DNA of 39,360 bases from Candidatus Neomarinimicrobiota bacterium (GTDB taxonomy: Bacteria; Fidelibacterota; Fidelibacteria; Fidelibacterales; Fidelibacteraceae), in NCBI GenBank assembly GCA_021157965.1, contig JAGGVO010000049.1:1-39360 (forward strand), in the 5' to 3' direction. Below are positions 16,965-24,991 of the stretch, piece after piece. Position numbers and translations under genes: made by a program. The first letter of the stretch is position 1; each line of letters begins with the position of its first letter. Under the pieces are notes generated by a model that did not search any database, had not been told where the DNA came from, and worked only from the letters and a program-made list of their open reading frames with translations.

Positions 16965-18165
16965 GATAAAAAAAGAATCGGATGACGGGGATCATACCCG
17001 TTTATCCACCCGGGAGAAAAAGGGGCATCAAAAGCGAAGTGTTGGACTCATTTTATTTTTTCTCTTGCCATTCTGGATGTTTCTTCTGTGGTTCTTTTCA
17101 CCTTGTGTGGAGAAGTCTGTCTTTATCATGGATAAAACTGTTCCCAATCAGAATTTTCAGGAACACAAAGCTTTCTTCTGGGTTTTAAGGTATTTAAAAT
17201 GGGTCAAACCGGATGATTCTTTTTACAACCCGTCTGATGATTATTATGGTTTTTTCCCCGTTGAGCCGGGATTGTCCTATTTTGTAGATGATCTGGAACA
17301 TGTGAATTCTCAGGACCTTGAACTGCTGGCTGATTCTGTGGATATGGCGGTTTTTCTGGATGGATACGGTGTGTACCGTCAGGATTGGTGGGGAAGAAGA
17401 GACGGGGATGAGATTTCCAGGTTATATGGAGGTATCAGCCTTCAGGATATCCGCTTTTTAGAACTCTTACAGTCCCAAGGGAAACCTGCCATGGCAGAAT
17501 TCAGTTTTTTGGGATCACCGACACCTTACGATGTCCGCCGGCGTATAGAAAAGAGTTTCAACTTAAAATCCACGGGATGGACCGGCCGGTATTTTGATGA
17601 CCTGGACATTCTCAATACGGATATTCCCCGGTGGATTTTTGAAACATATCAGGAACAATATGATACCATTTGGGAGTTGAAAGGCCCCGGGACGATCCTG
17701 GTGCATGAAAACGGTACCATCCTTATCTTGCAGGCTGAAAAACATTTACGCACTTATTGGCCGGTGGTAAGTACAGATAAGGCATGGCAAAAAAAGCTCC
17801 GTGTGCCGGATGAAATCCGTTATCCTTTTTGGTTTGAGATTATTGCCGCCGGACCTGAATACACCATGATTTCTGAATTTTATCTGGATGTTACCGAGGC
17901 CGGAGATTCCCTTTTATCATTACACAATGTGCCGAATGCGTTTCCTGCCACACTTATCCGCCGTGAACCTTCGCCCTTTCTTTATTATGCCGGCGATTTT
18001 TCCGATACCAGAGTCAATCTGAGAACCGCCCATCTTTGGGGTATCCAATATTTCAGATCTCTTTTTTATAATGAAGGTGAGCCTTTGGACAGGGATAAAT
18101 TCTTTTGGGATTATTATATTAATGTGACGAAAGGGTTTTTAAGAGGGGATGTTTGGGGCAGATGA
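16942..18165 (+). CDS. Unrecognised membrane-anchored protein of the polysaccharide operon
   Basis: 407 aa, family not recognised. A basic, hydrophilic N-terminus (1-32) precedes one transmembrane helix (about 33-56); the rest is probably periplasmic. The soluble part is rich in aromatic and acidic residues, with stretches such as AVFLDGYGVYRQDWWG, WTGRYFDDLD and PFLYYAGDFSD that look like active-site loops of a globular enzyme. The start is TTG at 16942, supported by AGGAGG five bases upstream, and overlaps the YaiO gene by 23 bp. Position argues for a role in making, modifying or exporting the polysaccharide. In E. coli the yaiO/yaiP cluster carries a deacetylase (YaiS), but I see no deacetylase motif here. 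Confidence 0.7.
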   Translation: MDSSLGGKIKKESDDGDHTRLSTREKKGHQKRSVGLILFFLLPFWMFLLWFFSPCVEKSVFIMDKTVPNQNFQEHKAFFWVLRYLKWVKPDDSFYNPSDDYYGFFPVEPGLSYFVDDLEHVNSQDLELLADSVDMAVFLDGYGVYRQDWWGRRDGDEISRLYGGISLQDIRFLELLQSQGKPAMAEFSFLGSPTPYDVRRRIEKSFNLKSTGWTGRYFDDLDILNTDIPRWIFETYQEQYDTIWELKGPGTILVHENGTILILQAEKHLRTYWPVVSTDKAWQKKLRVPDEIRYPFWFEIIAAGPEYTMISEFYLDVTEAGDSLLSLHNVPNAFPATLIRREPSPFLYYAGDFSDTRVNLRTAHLWGIQYFRSLFYNEGEPLDRDKFFWDYYINVTKGFLRGDVWGR

Positions 18166-18198
18166 TAGGAAGGAGGGTTATGAAAGAAGGAGATTTCC

Positions 18199-19164
18199 AT
18201 GTCAGATGAATGCAGGCCCCGGATTTTACTGAGTCGATGTATTGAATATGAGCACTGCCGGTTTAACGGGGGGATTGTCTCAAGCCGGGAAATTAAAAAT
18301 TTGAAACCTTTTGTCAAGTTTATTACGGTATGTCCTGAAGAGGCGGTTGGTCTCAGTGTACCCCGGGAAGCCATCCGGATGATCAGAAAAAAAGGGGAAA
18401 GACATCTGATCTGGAGTCTCTCCGGAAAAGATATTACACAGGATATGAAGGATTACACGGAACGATATTTGAAAGATTTGGAGGATATTGACGGAGCCGT
18501 GTTGAAAAGCCGTTCTCCCACATGTGGAATTAAGGATGTAAAAGTCTATCCTTCTGCGGGGAAAGTGGCTGCATTGGGAGAAAAAACAACGGGTTTGTTC
18601 GGCGGGGCCGTAGCAGGATTTTTTCAGGATATTCCTGTTGAAGATGAGGTACGACTGACCAATCTCAGGATTCGTGAACACTTTTATACCCGAATTTTTA
18701 CCCATAAGCGCTTTGCTGATCTGAAAAAAACCCCAACCATGGCCAAATTGGTCGATTTTCACACACGACATAGATACTTATTTATGATATACAGTCAAAA
18801 GGAGTGGCGGAATGCCGACAGGGTTGTTGCCCGTCACAGTAATAAAACATTGGGAACTGCCCTTGAGGCCTATAAAGCTGTGCTTAACAAAATTTTCCTG
18901 AAACCTCCCAGACGATCCTCTGTGATCAATGTCATCATGCATATCATGGGTTATTTTTCAAATCAACTCTCTTCGGAAGAGAAAGCATTTTTCTTTGATC
19001 AGCTTGAAATCTACCGTGAGGGAAAAATACCGATGAGCAACCTTATTTTGATTCTCCGTTCCTGGATTGTCCGTTTCAATAATGATTATCTGAAAAAGCA
19101 GATTTTTTTTGAACCCTATCCCCGGGACCTGATTTCTATATCAGATTCTGGAAAAACAGAGTAA
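18199..19164 (+). CDS. TudS-like (DUF523) plus DUF1722 protein
   Basis: 321 aa in two parts. Residues 1-150 are DUF523, with C14 and C20 in LSRCIEYEHCRFNGG, C45 in TVCPE and C109 in SPTCG. This family includes TudS, a [4Fe-4S] thiouracil desulfidase. Residues 155-310 are a DUF1722 (YbgA-like) helical domain, from HKRFADLKKTPTMAKLV to FFEPYPRDL. The two-domain form is widespread but its substrate is not established; sulfur removal from a thiolated nucleobase is the best guess. AAGGAG lies upstream of ATG 18199. It is 33 bp after the polysaccharide operon and 16 bp before the exchanger gene. Confidence 0.88.
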   Translation: MSDECRPRILLSRCIEYEHCRFNGGIVSSREIKNLKPFVKFITVCPEEAVGLSVPREAIRMIRKKGERHLIWSLSGKDITQDMKDYTERYLKDLEDIDGAVLKSRSPTCGIKDVKVYPSAGKVAALGEKTTGLFGGAVAGFFQDIPVEDEVRLTNLRIREHFYTRIFTHKRFADLKKTPTMAKLVDFHTRHRYLFMIYSQKEWRNADRVVARHSNKTLGTALEAYKAVLNKIFLKPPRRSSVINVIMHIMGYFSNQLSSEEKAFFFDQLEIYREGKIPMSNLILILRSWIVRFNNDYLKKQIFFEPYPRDLISISDSGKTE

Positions 19165-19180
19165 ATCAAAGGAGTAACCC

Positions 19181-20767
19181 GTGCTGGAAAATCCTGTTTT
19201 TCTCCTATTTGTTATTATTACCCTTGGATATTTTCTGGGCATGATCCGATTCGGTTCTTTTAGTCTGGAGGCATCCGGGATTGTCATTGTTGCCATGATA
19301 TTTGGTCATTTTGGATACATGGTGCCCGATGCTTTTCGAACCATGGGACTTACGCTATTTTTATACACGATTGGACTCCAGGCCGGTCCGGGATTTATTG
19401 AATCCTTTAAAAAAAGTGGTCGGCAGTTCACAACACTGGCACTGATCACCGTTGGATCAGCCGGAATATTAACCCTGATTCTGGGGCACATTTTTAGAAT
19501 AAGTCCTGAGCTGTCTATTGGCCTGTTTGCCGGAGCTCTCACATCCACGCCCGGACTGGCTGCCGCAACGGAAGCATCCGGAAGTCCTATGGCTTCCCTT
19601 GGATACGGTGTGGCATATCCTGTGGGGGTCATCGGTACGATTCTGACCCTGCGCATGATGCCCCGTCTTTTCAGAATATCAATCGCTGACGCCGAAAAGG
19701 CAGTTAATCTTGATAAGGTGGATATTCACCGGCAGATGGAATGGCGCATCCTCAGGGTGACAAATGAGAATGTCCGGAAGATGACCATCAAGGACTTAAA
19801 TCTGGATAAGCATTATGGTGTCACGATCTCCCGGATTTTACGGGATGGAGAATCGTTGGTACCGGCACAGGATATACAACTGGAAATAGATGATAAAGTC
19901 CGCCTTGTGGGTCCACGGGAAGGACTGGATAAGGCGGTTCTTCTTCTGGGTGAAGAGGTACATGATGTTGAAATTCCCCTGCCTGCAAACCGGACGGTCC
20001 TCCGGGTTCTGGTCAATAATCCGGAATACGTGGGAAAACAGCTGGGAGATCATCATCTGGAGGAAAGGTTCAATGTGATCGTCACCCGGGTCCGCCGGAG
20101 TGGCATCGATTTACCGCCAACACCTGAACGCAGACTCCAGATGGGAGATATCCTCCAATTGGTAGGGGATGCCCAAACTCTGGAAATGCTGTCGGAACGG
20201 ATGGGCGCCAACCTGAAGAATATGCTGAAGTATGAAATTGTTCCCGTCTCTTTGGGGATTGTTCTGGGTATACTTGTGGGAAGCCTTCATATCGGCCCGG
20301 AAAACGGGCTCACGATTTCGCCGGGATTGAGCGGCGGAATTATTCTCACCTCTCTTTTTCTTGGTTATAAGGGCGTTACCGGCCCGGTAACCTGGGTTGT
20401 GACCGGCCATACAAATCGGCTTTTGAGAGATTTTGGATTGGTCTTTTTTCTGTCGTCAGTGGGCACAGAAGCAGGAGCCGGACTGGTGAATACGATACAG
20501 GATCAGGGGGTTATCCTCCTATTAATGGCCTTATTTATCACGATTCTCCCCATGCTGATTACGGCATTGGCCGGACTCAAACTCTTTAAACTTAACCTGT
20601 TGACCGTCCTGGGAACTATCACCGGTGGTATGACCAATACACCGGGGCTGGGTGTGGTGAATAAAATGAGCGATTCAGACGCCGTAAATGCTTCATACGC
20701 CGCCGTTTATCCCTTTGCCCTGGTATTAATGATTGTGTTTGCACACCTGCTGATTAAAATTTGGTAA
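19181..20767 (+). CDS. AAE/YidE-family membrane transporter with RCK_C domains
   Basis: 528 aa. Two membrane halves (residues 1-165 and 350-528, about five helices each) are internal duplicates: GALTSTPGLAAATEASGS in the first half parallels GGMTNTPGLGVVNKMSDS in the second. Between them are two TrkA-C/RCK_C ligand-binding domains (about 190-270 and 275-350). This is the layout of the aspartate-alanine exchanger family (TC 2.A.81) and YidE/YbjL. The transported solute is unknown. The start codon is GTG at 19181, with AAAGGAG upstream. It probably shares a transcript with the TudS-like gene. Confidence 0.9.
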   Translation: MLENPVFLLFVIITLGYFLGMIRFGSFSLEASGIVIVAMIFGHFGYMVPDAFRTMGLTLFLYTIGLQAGPGFIESFKKSGRQFTTLALITVGSAGILTLILGHIFRISPELSIGLFAGALTSTPGLAAATEASGSPMASLGYGVAYPVGVIGTILTLRMMPRLFRISIADAEKAVNLDKVDIHRQMEWRILRVTNENVRKMTIKDLNLDKHYGVTISRILRDGESLVPAQDIQLEIDDKVRLVGPREGLDKAVLLLGEEVHDVEIPLPANRTVLRVLVNNPEYVGKQLGDHHLEERFNVIVTRVRRSGIDLPPTPERRLQMGDILQLVGDAQTLEMLSERMGANLKNMLKYEIVPVSLGIVLGILVGSLHIGPENGLTISPGLSGGIILTSLFLGYKGVTGPVTWVVTGHTNRLLRDFGLVFFLSSVGTEAGAGLVNTIQDQGVILLLMALFITILPMLITALAGLKLFKLNLLTVLGTITGGMTNTPGLGVVNKMSDSDAVNASYAAVYPFALVLMIVFAHLLIKIW

Positions 20768-20818
20768 TGATTTTGAGTGTAGAGTGGAGTGTTGTAAAGG
20801 CGGGTTTCAGCCTGCTAT

Positions 20819-20857
20819 AACTCATTACTCAAAACTACAGTTCAATATTCATCACTC
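20819..20857. repeat. Degenerate ACTCA-type low-complexity sequence, second copy
   Basis: 20819-20836 matches 1717-1734 at 16 of 18 bases, and 20847-20857 is identical to 1738-1748, in the same order. It lies in the 100-bp spacer between convergent genes. Confidence 0.5.
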
Positions 20858-20867
20858 TCAACTTTTC

Positions 20868-21875
20868 TTAATATCCGTCAGGATTTTTCATCTGCCACCG
20901 CCAGGTATCCGCGGTCATATCCTCCAGTGTTTTTTCCGCTTTCCACCCAAGTTCTTTCAGCGCAAGAGAGGGGTCTGCATAGCAACGGACGATATCACCG
21001 GGGCGGCGTTTGGTGATACGGTAAGGAATAGACTTTCCGCTGGCTTTTTCAAAGGCTTTAATCATTTCAAGTACACTGTATCCCCGGCCTGTACCCAGAT
21101 TGTATGTAAAAACTCCCGGATCCTGGCGGATTTTTTTTAATGCCTGAAGGTGTCCCTTTGCCAGATCCACCACGTGAATATAATCCCGGACGCCGGTTCC
21201 GTCCGGTGTAGGGTAGTCGTTGCCGAAAACCCGGAGTTCTTTCAGTTTTCCTACAGCGACCTGGGCAATATAGGGCATCAGGTTGTTTGGAATTCCTTTC
21301 GGATCTTCACCGATGAGTCCGCTGGGATGAGCACCGACGGGATTAAAGTACCGAAGCAGGGCAATTCTCCAGGCAGGATCGGAAATTTGCAGATCCCGGA
21401 GTATTTCTTCAATCATCAGTTTGGTCCGCCCGTACGGATTGGTTGCATGCAAAGGGAAATCCTCCCGGATCGGCACACTTGCCGGATCGCCATAGACTGT
21501 GGCCGAAGAGCTGAAGACAATAGATTTAACGCCGTGTTCAATCATGACCCGGCATAAGGTGAGAGTTCCGTTGATGTTATTTTCATAATAGAGGAGGGGC
21601 TTTTCCACTGATTCCCCCACAGCCTTGAGACCGGCAAAATGGATAACACTTCCGATGGCATGCTTTTGGAAGACTCTTGACAAAGACACATTATCCCGTA
21701 AATCAACAGGGTAAAAGACAAGTTTTTTCCCGGTTATTTTTTCCACCCGGGCAAGGGATTCCTGTTTGCTGTTTGAGAGGTTATCCACGACGATAACGTC
21801 ATAGTTTTTGTCGAGGAGTTCAACACAGGTGTGGCTTCCGATATATCCGGCCCCGCCGGTGACGAGTACTTGCAT
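20868..21875 (-). CDS. galE: UDP-glucose 4-epimerase
   Basis: 335 aa, normal length. The NAD-binding Rossmann motif GGAGYIGSH is at residues 7-15, S123/S124 lie in FSSSATVYG and the catalytic pair is Y148-x3-K152 (YGRTK). Typical GalE features continue with [18 protein letters not shown] and [14 protein letters not shown]. It interconverts UDP-glucose and UDP-galactose (some members also UDP-GlcNAc/GalNAc) and could supply precursor to the nearby glycosyltransferase, although it is on the opposite strand and in a separate unit. The subtilase gene lies 9 bp upstream on the same strand. Confidence 0.96.
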   Translation of the reverse strand: MQVLVTGGAGYIGSHTCVELLDKNYDVIVVDNLSNSKQESLARVEKITGKKLVFYPVDLRDNVSLSRVFQKHAIGSVIHFAGLKAVGESVEKPLLYYENNINGTLTLCRVMIEHGVKSIVFSSSATVYGDPASVPIREDFPLHATNPYGRTKLMIEEILRDLQISDPAWRIALLRYFNPVGAHPSGLIGEDPKGIPNNLMPYIAQVAVGKLKELRVFGNDYPTPDGTGVRDYIHVVDLAKGHLQALKKIRQDPGVFTYNLGTGRGYSVLEMIKAFEKASGKSIPYRITKRRPGDIVRCYADPSLALKELGWKAEKTLEDMTADTWRWQMKNPDGY

Positions 21876-21884
21876 GGATCGATC

Positions 21885-23411
21885 CTACAGTTTGATGAAT
21901 TTTACGGTTTGTCCCCCGGTCCGGCCGAAATAAATGCCTGAAGGCCATCGATTCAGGGGAATATAAAATGTCAGGCTGTCCTGAAAAGAATGAAGGGTTG
22001 TCTCCCAGATTTCCCGGCCTGTCAGGTCAAAGACGGTCAGTGACTGGGAAGGAGAAGTCCTGGGTGACAGAATGGTGATGCTGAGGGAGGCAGGATTGGG
22101 ATATGCCTTCAAGGTAAAAGGTTCCAGTGATCCCTGATATAAATCGTTCACAATTTTTCCAAAATCAGGGATTCCCCAGCCTGTATTGTTGTTTTTAGAT
22201 TGTGCAGCATATTTCTGAAGCACATACAGCATATCCTGGATATCCCAGTCCGGCCGGAGTTGTTTGATCAGGACAATTCCGCTGGTGATGAGGGGCGTGG
22301 CAAAAGATGTTCCGCTACCATAGGAAATCTCTCCGGAAGGCAGGATCCTGTACACGTCTTCTGCCAGAGCCGCCACGTCCGGTTTGATCCGGCCGTCTGC
22401 TGTTGGCCCCCTGCCGCTGAATGACGACACCTGACCCTGTATATCCACACCGCCAACCGTAATCACCAGTGGTGAATCTCCGGGACTCCAGAGGGTTGTA
22501 GGACCAGGTCCTTCATTGCCGGCGGCAGTGACTACAACCATCCCCCGGGATGCTGCCCAGTTACATACCCGGGCGACCACCGTTGTTTTTCCATCCAGTG
22601 CCGACAGGGGATAACCAGGATAGGGATCATCAAACTCCAGATAAGCCAGGGATGAGGTGGCAATATCCACATTCAGGGAATCAAACCACTCAATCGCTGC
22701 GGCAAAATAATCTTCCTCGACAGGCGTTTCGGTCGGGATGACCTCGGTTTTTGCCAACACAAATTCCGCATCGAAAGCTCCCCCCACAAGTTCACCGGGA
22801 GCATAAGCCCCGATTACGGACCAGACACCGGTTCCGTGTGTTTGAATCATCCCCGATTCGCCATCCTCTTCTTCATCTTCCGTACTCTTATCCTGATGGA
22901 TGAAATCCCGCTCGGCAATCAATCTCCCCTCGTCCCGGATTTTTTCAAAAATGGACAGTGAAGATTTGAAACCGGTATCAAGAATGCCAATCCGTACCCC
23001 GTCACCGGTGATTCCCAAATTGTGGGCGTGGGTGATACCCAGACTTGTTAACTGATCAAATGCATATCCGTAAAATGGATCCACGTTCACATTTTTTTTG
23101 GAAAGCGTCTGTGTGGTTGTTTTAACCGGTGCTGAATAGTGAAGATACCGTAACGGTTCCATGTGATGGAATCCGGGAAGTTTTCTGAGATTATCAGGCA
23201 GGAGTCCCTCTTTCAACTCAAGACTGATGGCATGGAGTGCTCTGGATTGATATCGGATTTTCCCATATTTACTGAGCTGTACCGCGGCGTCTTCCAGGAT
23301 GTAATTCTTTTTATAAAAAACCCATAAGTGCAGGGGAGACTCACCGGCTGTCAAAGCGGAGAGATTGAAAATCAGAATAATGAAACTTCCCAGTAAAATC
23401 CTTTTGAACAT
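21885..23411 (-). CDS. Secreted subtilisin-like serine protease with T9SS sorting domain
   Basis: 508 aa. A signal peptide covers about residues 1-22 and a pro-region runs to about 110. The peptidase S8 domain has D145 in GILDTGF, H192 in THGTGV, oxyanion N299 in AAGNEG and S369 in GTSFATP. The last 75 residues are a Por-type C-terminal sorting domain: AYPNP near residue 436, a LTVFDLTGREIW strand, and the ending SGIYFGRTGGQTVKFIKL. That domain sends proteins through the type IX secretion system in FCB-group bacteria and implies such a system elsewhere in the genome. It lies 9 bp upstream of galE, which it may be transcribed with. Confidence 0.93.
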   Translation of the reverse strand: MFKRILLGSFIILIFNLSALTAGESPLHLWVFYKKNYILEDAAVQLSKYGKIRYQSRALHAISLELKEGLLPDNLRKLPGFHHMEPLRYLHYSAPVKTTTQTLSKKNVNVDPFYGYAFDQLTSLGITHAHNLGITGDGVRIGILDTGFKSSLSIFEKIRDEGRLIAERDFIHQDKSTEDEEEDGESGMIQTHGTGVWSVIGAYAPGELVGGAFDAEFVLAKTEVIPTETPVEEDYFAAAIEWFDSLNVDIATSSLAYLEFDDPYPGYPLSALDGKTTVVARVCNWAASRGMVVVTAAGNEGPGPTTLWSPGDSPLVITVGGVDIQGQVSSFSGRGPTADGRIKPDVAALAEDVYRILPSGEISYGSGTSFATPLITSGIVLIKQLRPDWDIQDMLYVLQKYAAQSKNNNTGWGIPDFGKIVNDLYQGSLEPFTLKAYPNPASLSITILSPRTSPSQSLTVFDLTGREIWETTLHSFQDSLTFYIPLNRWPSGIYFGRTGGQTVKFIKL

Positions 23412-23532
23412 GCAAAAGTTTACTTACTTATGGACATGGAATCCATGAAATTTTACTGACAGGGTTTCTTGTTAAGAATCCTGCATAAAAAAAGGGGAGA
23501 AAAGGACTAATCTATTTTTCTATTGGTATTTC

Positions 23533-23562
23533 TTGCCTAAAATATTTATATGTTGTTATAAT
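23533..23562 (+). promoter_or_regulatory. Candidate sigma-70 promoter for the pilus operon
   Basis: TTGCCT (23533-23538), an 18-base spacer, and a perfect TATAAT (23557-23562). It lies 69 bp before the first pilus-cluster gene and within the 220-bp spacer from the divergent subtilase gene. The -35 matches 4 of 6. Confidence 0.5.
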
Positions 23563-23631
23563 ATATTGGGAAATAAATGGTGCAGATTGTAAATTATATA
23601 TTGAATGATAGAGTAAATTATTGCTGGTGAT

Positions 23632-24480
23632 ATGGAATATTTTGAGATCGTAAATCTGAAAAAAGAACCATTCTCCATAACACCGGATCCCTATTATTTT
23701 TACGAATCCGAAATTCATAAAGAGTGTCTTAATCTGTTGGAAATTGCGGTTCGTACACGGCGTGGTCTTAGTGTGGTCATCGGAGGAATCGGGACGGGTA
23801 AGACAACCCTGAGCCGGATTCTGCTCCGCCGATTCTATAAATACGACCCCCGTTTCGAATTTTATCTGATTTTGGACCCTTCCTGGAATTCGGAACTGGA
23901 TTTTTTGAAATATTTGATTGATCTCTTTGATATCCCCGAGAGGGGAGATTCTATTGTTGTCTGTAAAGACATTATCGAAAACTACCTCTATGAAAAAGGT
24001 GTTGAAGAAAAAAAAGTTCTTGTTTTGGTGATTGATGAAGGACAAAAAATTTCATCGGAGAATCTGGAACTCATCAGAACTCTTTTAAATTATGAAACCA
24101 ATCAATATAAGTTGATTCAGGTAATCTTTTTTGCCCAGCCTGAATTTCGAAATATACTTAAGAAACATCCGAATTTTGCAGACCGGGTTTCCATGGGATA
24201 TACACTGAAGCCCCTAAGCCGGGAAGATGCCATTGCCATGATTGAACACCGCCTGAAAATTGCAGGTGCCCCCGGGGGTATAAAATTTTTCACAGACGGC
24301 GCACTGGAACTGATTTACCTGAATTCACAGGGTTATCCACGTAAAATGATTACGCTTTGCCATGACTGCCTGATTGAAATGATTCGTCAGGAGAAACAGA
24401 TGGTCGATGCGGATATTGTAATCAGCCTTTTAAAAGGAAATAGGTTTTTCCATGTCGGAGCACCACCAGAAAGATTATAA
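23632..24480 (+). CDS. ExeA/MshM-like AAA ATPase of the pilus cluster
   Basis: 282 aa. The opening FGxxxxPFSITPDPYYFYES-type block is characteristic of ExeA/GspA-like ATPases (here FEIVNLKKEPFSITPDP). Walker A GGIGTGKT is at residues 51-58 and Walker B VLVIDE near 131-136. It ends with the helical lid domain of the family. Members help secretins or pilus proteins assemble across the cell wall; this one lacks the C-terminal peptidoglycan-binding region of full ExeA. It is first in the pilus operon. Its stop overlaps the start of the 66-aa gene by 29 bp. Confidence 0.88.
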   Translation: MEYFEIVNLKKEPFSITPDPYYFYESEIHKECLNLLEIAVRTRRGLSVVIGGIGTGKTTLSRILLRRFYKYDPRFEFYLILDPSWNSELDFLKYLIDLFDIPERGDSIVVCKDIIENYLYEKGVEEKKVLVLVIDEGQKISSENLELIRTLLNYETNQYKLIQVIFFAQPEFRNILKKHPNFADRVSMGYTLKPLSREDAIAMIEHRLKIAGAPGGIKFFTDGALELIYLNSQGYPRKMITLCHDCLIEMIRQEKQMVDADIVISLLKGNRFFHVGAPPERL

Positions 24481-24652
24481 CAGAGCAACAACAAAGCTCC
24501 TCGAAATACTCCGAAAAGAAGTATATAAAGACAATAAGCCGGAGAGTGATAGTGAAATTGATCCCGGTGTTGCAAAAAAGAAGAAGGAGGTAAAATCTCA
24601 ACAACTGAGCCTTTTCCCGTTTTTGGAAACAGATTCTGAACCGGAGAAGTAA
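24452..24652 (+). CDS. Small protein sharing an N-terminal helix motif with the PilM-PilN fusion
   Basis: 66 aa, highly charged, no known domain. Residues 8-24 read DYNRATTKLLEILRKE, closely matching DINRDNATNKLLNILRAE at the start of the PilM-PilN fusion two positions downstream in the cluster. The rest is a lysine/glutamate linker and a hydrophobic patch LSLFPFLE near the C-terminus. The match argues that the frame is translated even though it overlaps the ATPase gene by 29 bp and its ribosome site (AAGGA, about 12 bases upstream) is weakly placed. Function is unknown; binding a shared pilus partner is a reasonable guess. Confidence 0.6.
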   Translation: MSEHHQKDYNRATTKLLEILRKEVYKDNKPESDSEIDPGVAKKKKEVKSQQLSLFPFLETDSEPEK

Positions 24653-24991
24653 ACACCGGGAATTCGGACAGATTCGATATTCATTCTGCCATACCTGTTG
24701 AATGATTTCAGCAGAAGGAAAGGAGAACGATTGATACACCAGGATGATCACATTATTTCAAACAGTCTTCAATTCAAAGGAAGATTGTTGAATTATAAAA
24801 TAAATAAGTATAAGTTAATCCGTAGTTTTTCTTTACTCAGAACGAGTTCAAAGAACTGGAACAGAAAACCTTTTTTTTCGATGGATTTCTCTTACATTCT
24901 ACTGTTTTTCAGGTATTCTGTAAATTATGGACAGAAGTGGGCCTGAAAATTTTACAGGACGCATGCATAAATAAGGAGCCCCGCATTATTC
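24653..24991 (+). other. 339-bp gap within the pilus cluster
   Basis: AT-rich spacer before the PilM-PilN gene. A possible promoter is TTGTTG (24785-24790), 18 bases, TATAAG (24809-24814), which could start a second transcript. An open frame of 82 codons at 24698-24946 has low-complexity composition and no recognisable motif, so I do not call it. No terminator hairpin was found. Confidence 0.4.

Noticed and set aside
20790-20820. Possible terminator hairpin (AGGC...GCCT) between the exchanger and galE
   Set aside because: Only a 4-bp stem and no T run of useful length on either strand.
24440-24490. Idea that the 66-aa frame is a frameshifted tail of the ExeA-like ATPase
   Set aside because: The ATPase ends at a normal lid domain, and the 66-aa protein has its own N-terminal motif shared with the PilM-PilN fusion.
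24698-24946. 82-codon frame between the small pilus protein and PilM-PilN
   Set aside because: An AAGGAG precedes an internal TTG, but the product is low-complexity without motifs and resembles translated AT-rich spacer.
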